Shown here: piece by piece, positions 7,258-13,626 of the stretch
How the letters are laid out: the number at the start of each line of letters is the position of its first letter
Numbering within the stretch: the stretch's first letter is position 1
NCBI GenBank assembly: GCA_029063275.1
Contig: JAIDOO010000312.1
Span: forward strand, 1 to 14,216
Direction of reading: 5' to 3'
DNA: 14,216 nt
DNA from: Clostridia bacterium
GTDB lineage: Bacteria > Bacillota > Clostridia > Christensenellales > Borkfalkiaceae
Program-made: the position numbers and the translations under genes
Notes under the pieces: model-generated
Seen by the model: the letters and a program-made list of their open reading frames with translations, nothing else
Told to the model about the DNA's origin: nothing
Databases searched by the model: none

Positions 7258-9354
7258 TTATTGGATTTTTTCAAGCAGTTTAAGGTCGATGCCTTTATCG
7301 CCGATTTTGATAATTTCAACCTTTACGGTGTCGCCGATATTTACAACGTCCTCTACCTTTTCAACACGCTTGTCCGAAAGCTTGGAAATATGAATCATAC
7401 CGTCCTTGCCGGGAGCAAATTCCACGAATGCGCCGAAGGTGAGAATTCTTACCACCTTGCCCACAAACATATCGCCTATTTCGGGGTCGTGCGCAATGCT
7501 CATTATTATCGACTTTGCTTTTTCAGCGTTTTCGATAGGTCCTACGCACGAGATATAGCCTCTGCCGCTGTCGTCGTCGTTGAACTCGATTTCGGTGCCG
7601 GTTTCTTCCATAATCTTCTTGATTACGCAACCCTGCTTGCCAATAACATCGCCGATTTTTTCGGGGTCGATTTCGAAGCTGATAATCTTGGGAGCGTATT
7701 TCGAAAGCGCGGGCGCAACCTTGGGAACTACTTCGAGCATCTTAGACAGAATGAACTGCCTGCCCTCGTTCGCCTGATTGATTGCGGTGTGCATTATCTC
7801 TTCCGAAATGCCTTTAATCTTGATATCCATCTGAATCGCGGTTATACCCTTTTCGGTGCCCGCAACCTTGAAGTCCATATCTCCGAGGAAGTCCTCAAGT
7901 CCCTGAATATCGGTAAGAACCTTGAACTCGCCCGTTTCCTGATTTTTGATAAGTCCCATAGCAACGCCCGCAACGGGTGCTTTGATGGGAACGCCTGCGT
8001 CCATTAATGCCATTGTCGAACCGCAGACCGAAGCCATCGAGGACGAGCCGTTGGACGAGAGAATGTCGTTTACCACCCTGATTGCATAGGGGAAGCTGTC
8101 CTCGTCGGGAAGAACGGGAATGAGCGCGCGCTCTGCAAGTGCGCCGTGTCCGATTTCTCTTCTGCCGGGTGAACGGAGCGCCTTTGCCTCGCCCGTGCAA
8201 TAGCCGGGGAAGTTATAGTGGTGCATATATCTCTTCGAGGTTTCTTCGTCAAGACCTTCCAATTTCTGCGCTTCGCCGAGCATACCGAGCGTACAGGTTG
8301 TAAGCGTCTGGGTCTGTCCTCTGGTGAATACAGCCGAGCCGTGAACGCGGGGCAATACTCCCCTTTCGCACCAGATGGGACGGACATCCTTTAAGCCTCT
8401 GCCGTCGGGGCGGATGCCTTTATCGAATATTTTCGCGCGCACCTTTTCCTTGGTGAGATAGTAAAGGCTGTCCTTAACCTCGCGCCTGCTGTCGAAGTAA
8501 ATTTCGTCAAAATGCTCTAATACGTCTTTTTCAACCTCTTCGGACCTGACTTCTCTTTCGTGTCTGTTGAAGGTATCGATAGCCCAGTCGATTTTTTTGC
8601 TTGCATAAGCGCGTACCGCCCTGTCAAGCTCTTCGGGAATATGGTAAAGCTCGATATCGAGTTTGGGCTTGCCGACGTCGGGAACAATCTCCGCTTCGAT
8701 AAATTTGCAGATTTTTTTAATCTCGTCAAAGCCGAACATAATCGCGCCGACCATTTCGTCGTTGGTAACCTCGTTCGCGCCCGCTTCGATCATAAGAATA
8801 GCGTCCTTTGTACCTGCAAGATTGAGGTGAATAGAACTCTTTTGGCGCTGTGCAAGGTCGGGATTGATTACGTATTTTCCGTCAACAAGTCCGACTACAA
8901 CCGAGCCCGTGGGACCCGCCCAGGGAATATCGGAAATTGCGAGCGCAACCGACGAGCCTATCATAGCGAGGGGCTCGGGCGAAACGTCGGGTTCAACCGA
9001 AAGCGCCTGCGCCGTTACAACTACGTCGTTGAAAAGTCCCTTGGGGAAAAGCGGTCTTAAAGGTCTGTCGATAAGCCTTGCGGTAAGGATTGCCTTGTCG
9101 CTTGCTCTGCCCTCGCGCTTTTTGAAGCCGCCGGGGATTTTGCCGACCGAATACATTTTTTCTTCATAGTCAACTTGCAGGGGGAAGAAGTCCATACCCT
9201 CTCTGGGGCTTGCGGACATACATACCGAAACGAACACTGCCGTTTCGCCGCAACGGACTATACACGAGCCGTTAGTCTGTTCGGCGTATTTGCCGACTTC
9301 GATTACGACTTCTTTTCCGCCTATTTTGAGTTTGTATTGTGCTAAGTTTTTCAT
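7258..9354 (-). CDS. pnp: Polyribonucleotide nucleotidyltransferase (PNPase)
   Basis: PNPase degrades RNA 3' to 5' by phosphorolysis, releasing nucleoside diphosphates, and can also add tails. The 698 residues show the standard architecture: first RNase PH domain (about 8–140), an alpha-helical linker, second RNase PH domain (about 310–540), KH domain and S1 domain. The second PH core includes SSSMASVCGSTMALMDAG and LGDMDFKVAGT. The KH loop is IGKQG. The S1 domain begins near FVGKVVRILTFGAFVEF. The protein ends right after S1, without an extended tail. AGGAG (9361–9365) lies 6 bases before the ATG. It follows rpsO, the usual bacterial order, with a terminator and a hairpin between them. Confidence 0.98.
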   Translation of the reverse strand: MKNLAQYKLKIGGKEVVIEVGKYAEQTNGSCIVRCGETAVFVSVCMSASPREGMDFFPLQVDYEEKMYSVGKIPGGFKKREGRASDKAILTARLIDRPLRPLFPKGLFNDVVVTAQALSVEPDVSPEPLAMIGSSVALAISDIPWAGPTGSVVVGLVDGKYVINPDLAQRQKSSIHLNLAGTKDAILMIEAGANEVTNDEMVGAIMFGFDEIKKICKFIEAEIVPDVGKPKLDIELYHIPEELDRAVRAYASKKIDWAIDTFNRHEREVRSEEVEKDVLEHFDEIYFDSRREVKDSLYYLTKEKVRAKIFDKGIRPDGRGLKDVRPIWCERGVLPRVHGSAVFTRGQTQTLTTCTLGMLGEAQKLEGLDEETSKRYMHHYNFPGYCTGEAKALRSPGRREIGHGALAERALIPVLPDEDSFPYAIRVVNDILSSNGSSSMASVCGSTMALMDAGVPIKAPVAGVAMGLIKNQETGEFKVLTDIQGLEDFLGDMDFKVAGTEKGITAIQMDIKIKGISEEIMHTAINQANEGRQFILSKMLEVVPKVAPALSKYAPKIISFEIDPEKIGDVIGKQGCVIKKIMEETGTEIEFNDDDSGRGYISCVGPIENAEKAKSIIMSIAHDPEIGDMFVGKVVRILTFGAFVEFAPGKDGMIHISKLSDKRVEKVEDVVNIGDTVKVEIIKIGDKGIDLKLLEKIQ

Positions 9355-9380
9355 ATCTGTCTCCTTTCTGTTCTTGTGCC

Positions 9381-9396
9381 TGCGGCACCCGCCGCA
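9381..9396 (-). promoter_or_regulatory. Small hairpin in the pnp leader
   Basis: TGCGGC (9381–9386) and GCCGCA (9391–9396) form a perfect 6-bp stem around a 4-base loop, read as GGGT on the minus strand. It lies after the rpsO terminator and 15 bases before the pnp Shine-Dalgarno sequence. In E. coli a pnp leader stem-loop, processed by RNase III, mediates autoregulation by PNPase. A similar role here is only an inference from position; stem length and sequence differ. Confidence 0.4.
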
Positions 9397-9410
9397 AACG
9401 AAAAATATTA

Positions 9411-9444
9411 AAAAAAGAGCGTGAAAAATTATCCGCTCTTTTTT
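9411..9444 (-). terminator. Intrinsic terminator after rpsO
   Basis: On the minus strand AAAAAAGAGCG (9444–9434) pairs perfectly with CGCTCTTTTTT (9421–9411) across a 12-base AT-rich loop. It begins 3 bases after the rpsO stop, and a T-rich stretch follows. Much of the stem is A–T, so some read-through into pnp is expected, in keeping with the lack of a recognisable separate pnp promoter. Confidence 0.8.
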
Positions 9445-9447
9445 AAA

Positions 9448-9702
9448 TTACTTTCTTAAATTCAAAGCAGCAATGATTGCACGGTATCTTTCAATATCCT
9501 TGCTCTTTAAATAGTCCAAAAGACCGCGGCGGCGGCCAACCATTTTCAAAAGACCGCGGCGCGAGTGATTGTCGTGAATATGCTCTTTAAGGTGCTCGTT
9601 TAAGTGATTGATTCTTTCGGTCAAAAGAGCAATCTGAACCTCGGGCGAACCGGTGTCGCCTTCCTTTAAAGCGTATTTTGCAATTACTTCCGACTTTTCC
9701 AT
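9448..9702 (-). CDS. rpsO: 30S ribosomal protein S15
   Basis: S15 is a primary binder of the 16S rRNA central domain. The 84 residues are slightly fewer than the usual 88–89. The conserved features [23 protein letters not shown] and RRRGLLDYL are all present. AGGAGG lies about 8 bases before the ATG (TAGGAGGA at 9711–9718 region). It has its own promoter and a structured leader of about 77 bases, which suggests feedback control by S15, as known in several bacteria. It is followed by a terminator and then pnp. Confidence 0.97.
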   Translation of the reverse strand: MEKSEVIAKYALKEGDTGSPEVQIALLTERINHLNEHLKEHIHDNHSRRGLLKMVGRRRGLLDYLKSKDIERYRAIIAALNLRK

Positions 9703-9735
9703 TTAATTTATCCTCCTATGGAATATTTGCGGCAA

Positions 9736-9770
9736 ACAAAGCAAGCCGTTGAGTGTTCGCACCGCTTTGT
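9736..9770 (-). promoter_or_regulatory. Structured rpsO 5' leader, candidate S15 autoregulatory element
   Basis: On the minus strand ACAAAGC (9770–9764) pairs perfectly with GCTTTGT (9742–9736). Inside, GTG–CGAA–CAC (9762–9753) forms a smaller hairpin with a tetraloop. A competing CGGC/GCCG pairing (around 9748–9745 and 9734–9730) overlaps the outer helix, so two alternative folds are possible near the ribosome binding site. S15-responsive leaders are known in several phyla and differ in structure. The assignment rests on position and pairing only. Confidence 0.45.
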
Positions 9771-9785
9771 ATCCGTAACGAAGAT

Positions 9786-9814
9786 ATATTAACACAACTG
9801 TAAAAAAATAGCAA
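9786..9814 (-). promoter_or_regulatory. Promoter for rpsO
   Basis: On the minus strand −35 TTGCTA (9809–9814) and −10 TAATAT (9786–9791) are separated by 17 bases; each matches consensus at four of six positions. The predicted transcript start is near 9779, giving a leader of about 77 bases. No terminator is evident between this promoter and the upstream small gene (stop at 9847), so some read-through from that gene is possible. Confidence 0.55.
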
Positions 9815-9846
9815 ACGATTTAAGCGGGATTACAAAATTTTATTTA

Positions 9847-10113
9847 TTACTCAATCAGGCACTCTACCGCAATGCGCAGACCCGCTTTCATACCTGCTTT
9901 AAAATAAGTTTCTTCTGCTTCACACTGCTCTTCTAACGTAAGGTCTGCAAATTTGTCCAGCTCTGCTTTTTGCTCTTCATTTAAGCTTTCTTTCAGTTTG
10001 ATATAAACTTCGTACCCTTCTTTTGAGACTTTTTTGTATCTTTCGCTTGATTTTATTTTTTCGCAAAGCCCGCAATCGGTATTAAATATAAAGTCAATCA
10101 TAGATTTTTGCAT
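9847..10113 (-). CDS. Small acidic protein, DUF6809-like, function unknown
   Basis: The product has 88 residues, is rich in Glu and Lys, and appears mostly helical. It has MIDFIFNTDCGLCEKI at the start, including a C14-x2-C17 pair. The middle has LNEEQKAELDKFADLTLEEQ, and the end has EAEETYFKAGMKAGLRIAVECL. This layout (short N-terminal element, an EEQ-L helix, then an E-x-x-F-x-x-G helix) recalls the small DUF6809 proteins of Bacillota, but the match is from memory and tentative. AAGGAG (10121–10126) lies 7 bases before the ATG. It has a near-consensus promoter with an operator in its spacer and is divergent from an Xre-type repressor. The DNA is visibly AT-richer than neighbouring genes. 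No membrane segment or signal is seen. Confidence 0.78.
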   Translation of the reverse strand: MQKSMIDFIFNTDCGLCEKIKSSERYKKVSKEGYEVYIKLKESLNEEQKAELDKFADLTLEEQCEAEETYFKAGMKAGLRIAVECLIE

Positions 10114-10132
10114 AATTTTTCTCCTTACAATA

Positions 10133-10161
10133 ATATTAGTTCATATTTTATGAACTGTCAA
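10133..10161 (-). promoter_or_regulatory. Strong promoter for the small DUF6809-like gene
   Basis: On the minus strand a perfect −35 TTGACA (10156–10161) and −10 TAATAT (10133–10138) are separated by exactly 17 bases. Those 17 bases are precisely the palindromic operator at 10139–10155. The transcript would start near 10126, at the Shine-Dalgarno sequence, giving a very short leader of about 13 bases. Repressor bound in the spacer should block RNA polymerase. Confidence 0.8.
10139..10155. promoter_or_regulatory. Operator O1 (perfect 17-bp palindrome)
   Basis: GTTCATA–TTT–TATGAAC is a perfect 7–3–7 inverted repeat lying between the −35 and −10 of the minus-strand promoter. The divergent Xre-type protein is the obvious candidate to bind it; that is inference from position and symmetry. 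Confidence 0.72.
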
Positions 10162-10177
10162 GCATTTTATTACAAAA

Positions 10178-10194
10178 GTTTATATAATATGAAC
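10178..10194. promoter_or_regulatory. Operator O2 (imperfect copy of O1)
   Basis: GTTTATA–TAA–TATGAAC repeats the 7–3–7 layout of O1 with one mismatch in the left arm. Its centre lies 39 bp from the O1 centre. It covers the TATAAT −10 element of the repressor gene, so binding would give autorepression, presumably at higher repressor levels because the site is weaker. Confidence 0.62.
10183..10188 (+). promoter_or_regulatory. −10 element of the Xre-type regulator gene
   Basis: TATAAT is a perfect −10. No good −35 sits 16–18 bases upstream, so the promoter is probably weak. The predicted start is near 10195, placing AAGAGG in a leader of about 11 bases before the ATG. Confidence 0.5.
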
Positions 10195-10205
10195 AAGAGG
10201 TAATT

Positions 10206-10445
10206 ATGGAAATATTCGGTAAAAGAGTTAAGCAAGAATTGCAAGAACAAAATATACAACAGAAAGACCTATGCGAATTTTTAAATGTCAAAAAATCCAC
10301 CTTGTCTGAGTGGTTAAATGGCAAAAACGAGCCACCTATGAGAATTATTGTACAGATTGCTATTTTTTTAGAAGTTACAACCGACTACTTATTAGGCTTA
10401 GAGAATGATAATGGTTCAAAATCAGATATAACAAAAAAGCAATAA
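10206..10445 (+). CDS. Xre-family helix-turn-helix transcriptional regulator
   Basis: The 79-residue protein is almost wholly a Cro/CI-type (HTH_3) domain. The first helix is GKRVKQELQEQN (5–16). The helix-turn-helix is QQKDLCEFLNVKKSTLSEWL (18–37). NGKNEPPM and the C-terminal helix with VTTDYLLGLEN are typical. A short polar tail of about 12 residues follows, and no effector or protease domain is present. It probably binds as a dimer to the two operators upstream and represses both itself and the divergent small gene. AAGAGG precedes the ATG by 5 bases, a weak site. It ends two bases or so before a shared bidirectional terminator. Small regulators of this kind are common in prophages and integrative elements, but no other mobile gene is nearby. 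Confidence 0.9.
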   Translation: MEIFGKRVKQELQEQNIQQKDLCEFLNVKKSTLSEWLNGKNEPPMRIIVQIAIFLEVTTDYLLGLENDNGSKSDITKKQ

Positions 10446-10470
10446 AAAACGCGGCGTTAAGCCGCGTTTT
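10446..10470. terminator. Bidirectional terminator between the Xre regulator and the rel–hemZ operon
   Basis: AAAACGCGGC (10446–10455) and GCCGCGTTTT (10461–10470) form a perfect 10-bp stem with the loop GTTAA. T-rich sequence follows on the plus strand, and TTTTTTATT follows on the minus strand. It sits between two convergent genes and would end both transcripts. Confidence 0.9.
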
Positions 10471-10476
10471 ATTATA

Positions 10477-11649
10477 TTATTTCTCCCTGAAACTGTACCT
10501 TGTCAGAACAACGGAGTTGCCCTTGGCGTCGTATGCCACCACCACCTGCTTGTTTTCGCCCTGCGTTTCCGACAGAAAGAGCGGCGCGTCGGTTTGCTCG
10601 GTATGTCTTTCGCCCCACTTATCGATATAGCAATACACTACCTTTTTGGAGTTGCCGCGGAAAGTCTTTTCGGACGCGAACATTTTGCCGTAAGTAAAGT
10701 GCGGGTTGTTTTTCATTACCGTTTTAAAGGGGCGAATACTCTTAACATACTTTACAAGCGAAGCCGTTGAAATAGCAATTAAAATACAGGGCATAATCAG
10801 AAAGGCTAAAATAGAAAATATGCTTCCTACGTCATTGACTTTAAAGCCGCCATAAAAAATTGTAGGCAACATTACGCCGCCGACAACGCCTATGTACACA
10901 GCCAAAAAGCCCAACGGCGCAAGACCCGCGACAAGCCATACGAACGAGCCGTCAAAGGATTTTAAAGGCTTTGAAGTATCGATATCCAGTTCCTCGCCCG
11001 TAAGCGAATCGAAATCGTCGTCCGAGCGGGCGGCTTCGTTATCGAGAAAGGCATTCATATCGCCGCTTTCAAGCGTGAACTCGCGCATAATTAAGCTGTC
11101 ATACGCATTGAAAGCAACCATTAAATACTGCCCCTTGTAAAACTGCGGGTTGGTCGTATAAACTCCGCTGTATGTTCCGGTGCGTTTGTTTAATTCCTCG
11201 TCAACAAAAGTATAAGTCAGCGTATACTCATAAGACGTATGCGAGTGCCCGTGGCTATCGTTGTGATGGTGCTTTACGCACGTGCAATCCGAAATCTTTG
11301 CGTCGGTTAAAACGCAGTCATTTAAAACAGCCTGCTCTTCAGCACGCTTGCGGCTGTTTTTAAGCCGGCTTGAAATTCCCACGCCTAAAAATACGCCTCC
11401 GAACACGCACATAAATATCGGGATAACCACCATAACGGGATTTTCTGAAATAGACTTCCACATTACGACGGCAATAATCAGCGCAACAATAAGAAAAACC
11501 GAGCCGAATACAACCATAAAATTGACGTTAGTCTTAGTCGCTCCGCCCTCTACTTTGTATGGTTTGGATTTGTCAAGACGGTAAAAATTCACCTTTCCGC
11601 TATTGTTATTCTTTTCTTCTTCGGGAACTTTTTCATCAACTTCGCTCAT
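10477..11649 (-). CDS. Duplicated DUF3592-like membrane protein with His/Cys cluster
   Basis: The 390-residue protein has an acidic N-terminal segment and four predicted membrane helices (about 43–64, 72–94, 236–260, 274–297). After each helix pair comes a soluble beta-rich segment resembling DUF3592: SYEYTLTYTFVDEE (139–152) with GQYLMVAFNAYDS, and KKVVYCYIDKWGE (335–347) with QVVVAYDAKGNSV. The protein thus looks like two tandem units of two helices plus one domain. The first soluble segment contains C122, C124, HHH (127–129) and H133, H135, H137, a possible metal site. The ATG at 11649 has GAGGA 6 bases upstream. A TTG at 11655 directly abuts that site and is unlikely. It lies 2 bases after the hemZ stop and is the last gene before the terminator. 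The function is unknown. Confidence 0.85.
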   Translation of the reverse strand: MSEVDEKVPEEEKNNNSGKVNFYRLDKSKPYKVEGGATKTNVNFMVVFGSVFLIVALIIAVVMWKSISENPVMVVIPIFMCVFGGVFLGVGISSRLKNSRKRAEEQAVLNDCVLTDAKISDCTCVKHHHNDSHGHSHTSYEYTLTYTFVDEELNKRTGTYSGVYTTNPQFYKGQYLMVAFNAYDSLIMREFTLESGDMNAFLDNEAARSDDDFDSLTGEELDIDTSKPLKSFDGSFVWLVAGLAPLGFLAVYIGVVGGVMLPTIFYGGFKVNDVGSIFSILAFLIMPCILIAISTASLVKYVKSIRPFKTVMKNNPHFTYGKMFASEKTFRGNSKKVVYCYIDKWGERHTEQTDAPLFLSETQGENKQVVVAYDAKGNSVVLTRYSFREK

Positions 11650-11651
11650 AG

Positions 11652-13019
11652 TCAATCCTCTTTGAAAAGCTTATTTCTCTCTTCTATTATTTTATCGGTT
11701 TTGTTTATATATGTCAAAACGTCTTTGGGTGAAGCGCAACGCTCGATACGGTTTTCACCGCCGAACACGCGCTTTGAAATTGCGTTTGCGCCGACTGCAA
11801 CGTTGTCGCAGATTTCTTCCATAACGTCAACGTTGTATCTGCACGCTTTGCCCTCTTTCGTCCAGCCGACGTTTTCAAGACCGCCCGCCTGATATTTTTG
11901 TCTGTAAAGATAATAGGGCTGATAGCCCGCCTCGGTCAGTCTTTCGCGCGAAAGCTTAATCATTTCGGCAATGCCGTCTACTTTCAGTCTTTGCACCCGT
12001 TCTTTCAGCTTTGCTCCCGCTTTTAAAGACAGGGTATGCACGGGGATATTTTCAGGATTCAATCCGATTGCCGTGTTCAAAGATTTTTCAAAGTCGGATA
12101 CACTTTCGTCCGCAAGCCCCGCAATTAAATCGAGATTTATATCAAAGCCGAATTTTTGCGTGAGTTTATACGCTTCAACCGTCTGCGCGGAAGTATGCTT
12201 TCTTCCGATAGATTGCAAGGTTTTATCGTTGAAGGACTGGGGATTGACGCATATTCTAGTTACGCCGAAGTCCTTTGAAATCTTTAATTTTTCCTCTGAA
12301 AAAACGTCGGGTCTGCCCGCCTCCACAGTGTACTCGGGAATGGCTGAAAACGTTTCCGCAATTGCTGAATATACGCGTTTAAGCTGTTCGGCTCCGAGAA
12401 CAAACGGCGTGCCGCCGCCGATATACACGCTGTTCGGTTTTCTGACAAGCGGTTTAACAGAACGAATTTCGCGCACGAGGCAGTCTATATAGCTGTCCAC
12501 GTACTGCCCGGTTGCCGAAACAGGCGCGGTGATAAACGAGCAGTAATCGCACTTGGTGGGGCAAAAAGGTATGCTTACAAAAATATCCTGACCGCCGTCC
12601 TGCGCGTATACGTTTTTTTGCGCGTTTATAACTTGTTTGACCAGGGCGCAATTTTCTGCGCCCACGCCCATATTGTTGAACAGCTCCTCAAAATCATGTC
12701 CTGCGGCAAGCTCTGCATAGGCGAGCTTTGTGGGTCTTATTCCCGTCAGCGCGCCCCAGGGAAGGTTGCCGTATTTTTCCGAAAGAACCTTGTAAAAGGC
12801 AAGCTTTGCGTAGCGCTTTGCATACCTTTTGAACTCGGTTTCGTCCTCTATTTTGCGCTCTTCCTCAAAATCGTAAAACTTACCGCCGTACTCTATGCAG
12901 TTAAAAAATTTATCCCCGCCGTGCGAGAAATAATGGGTAAATTCCTCGTCCTCGCAATCGAATGCGCGGATAACGTCCATTATTTCGGGGCGGAGATATT
13001 CGCTGTTGGTTAAAAGCAT
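11652..13019 (-). CDS. hemZ: HemZ-type radical SAM protein (coproporphyrinogen III dehydrogenase family)
   Basis: The protein has 455 residues. An N-terminal HemZ-specific region (about 1–140) includes PWGALTGIRPTKLAY. The radical SAM core follows, with the 4Fe-4S motif C153-x3-C157-x2-C160 (PFCPTKCDYC) and the glycine motif YIGGGTP. The C-terminal part has YYLYRQKYQAGGLENVGW, typical of HemZ. Family members are annotated as oxygen-independent coproporphyrinogen oxidases, but many occur in organisms without a full heme pathway, so activity is uncertain. I chose the ATG at 13019, one base after the MBL gene stop, with AAGGTG just upstream. A longer frame to 13061 would overlap the MBL gene. 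The order rel–(dtd)–MBL–hemZ is common in Clostridia; hisS and aspS, which often follow, are absent here. Confidence 0.9.
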   Translation of the reverse strand: MLLTNSEYLRPEIMDVIRAFDCEDEEFTHYFSHGGDKFFNCIEYGGKFYDFEEERKIEDETEFKRYAKRYAKLAFYKVLSEKYGNLPWGALTGIRPTKLAYAELAAGHDFEELFNNMGVGAENCALVKQVINAQKNVYAQDGGQDIFVSIPFCPTKCDYCSFITAPVSATGQYVDSYIDCLVREIRSVKPLVRKPNSVYIGGGTPFVLGAEQLKRVYSAIAETFSAIPEYTVEAGRPDVFSEEKLKISKDFGVTRICVNPQSFNDKTLQSIGRKHTSAQTVEAYKLTQKFGFDINLDLIAGLADESVSDFEKSLNTAIGLNPENIPVHTLSLKAGAKLKERVQRLKVDGIAEMIKLSRERLTEAGYQPYYLYRQKYQAGGLENVGWTKEGKACRYNVDVMEEICDNVAVGANAISKRVFGGENRIERCASPKDVLTYINKTDKIIEERNKLFKED

Positions 13020-13020
13020 T

Positions 13021-13626
13021 TTACACCTTAACGTAAGGATTATTTTCGCGCTCGTATTCAAGCGTAGTGTCTTCGTCGTGTCCGCAGTAGACCTTGTAAT
13101 CGCCTTTCAAAGCAAAAAGCTTTTTTACGCTGTTTATAAGCTGTGCGCCGTCGCCCGTAGGCAAATCGCATCTGCCGACGCCCAGCCTGAACAGGGTATC
13201 GCCAGTAAAAAGGCAATCCCCGATAAGATAGCAAACGCCGCCTGCGGTGTGTCCCGGCGTTTCGATAACCTTGATTTTCAAGCCGCACAGTTCCGTCTCT
13301 TCGCCGTCGGAAAAAGTGCGGTAAATTTCGAATTCGGGAATATACACCCCGCCGAACAGTCCGCTGTTTTCCGCGCTGAAAATAAGCGGAGCTTCTTTTT
13401 CGCCGCAACAGATTTTTGCACCATCTTTGAAAAACTTGCCGCATCCGCCGACGTGGTCGAAATGACCGTGGGTCAGAAGAACATATTCGGGAACGAGATT
13501 TTCACGCTCGCAAACCGAATATGCGTGAGTTTGCGCGCAGTCGATTAATACCGCGCTCTTACCGTCCGCAGACAAAATGTATGAATTGCTTGCAAAACCG
13601 TGCGGTCTGACTTTTATTACCTTCAC
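13021..13626 (-). CDS. MBL-fold metallohydrolase, glyoxalase II-like (YcbL type)
   Basis: This is a small 201-residue metallo-beta-lactamase-fold hydrolase with a binuclear metal site. THGHFDH gives H53, H55, D57 and H58. H126 is in TPGHTAGG, D143 in FTGDTLF, and H183 in CGHDEDTTLEYE. This pattern is typical of glyoxalase II-like proteins, which often lack a proven substrate. The start is a GTG at 13626, overlapping the rel stop as GTGA, so translation is probably coupled. It is a standard neighbour of rel and hemZ in Clostridia. No signal peptide is present, so the protein is cytosolic. Confidence 0.93.
   Translation of the reverse strand: MKVIKVRPHGFASNSYILSADGKSAVLIDCAQTHAYSVCERENLVPEYVLLTHGHFDHVGGCGKFFKDGAKICCGEKEAPLIFSAENSGLFGGVYIPEFEIYRTFSDGEETELCGLKIKVIETPGHTAGGVCYLIGDCLFTGDTLFRLGVGRCDLPTGDGAQLINSVKKLFALKGDYKVYCGHDEDTTLEYERENNPYVKV

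Noticed and set aside
7261..8007. 248-codon plus-strand open frame opposite pnp
   Set aside because: It lies wholly antisense to the clearly conserved pnp S1/KH/PH2 coding region, has no ribosome binding site or recognisable motif, and is a shadow of codon bias.
9500..9565. Repeated CAAAAGACCGCGGCG in rpsO
   Set aside because: It encodes two naturally similar RRGLL segments that are conserved in S15, so it is not a DNA repeat element.
10139..10155. Operator read as a LexA/SOS box
   Set aside because: The half-sites are in the opposite orientation (GTTC...GAAC) and the spacing differs from the Bacillota LexA sites (CGAAC-N4-GTTCG). The adjacent Xre gene is a simpler explanation.
13020..13061. 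Longer hemZ start with 14 more residues
   Set aside because: It overlaps the MBL gene by 41 bases without a ribosome binding site, whereas the ATG at 13019 has AAGGTG and the usual one-base junction.
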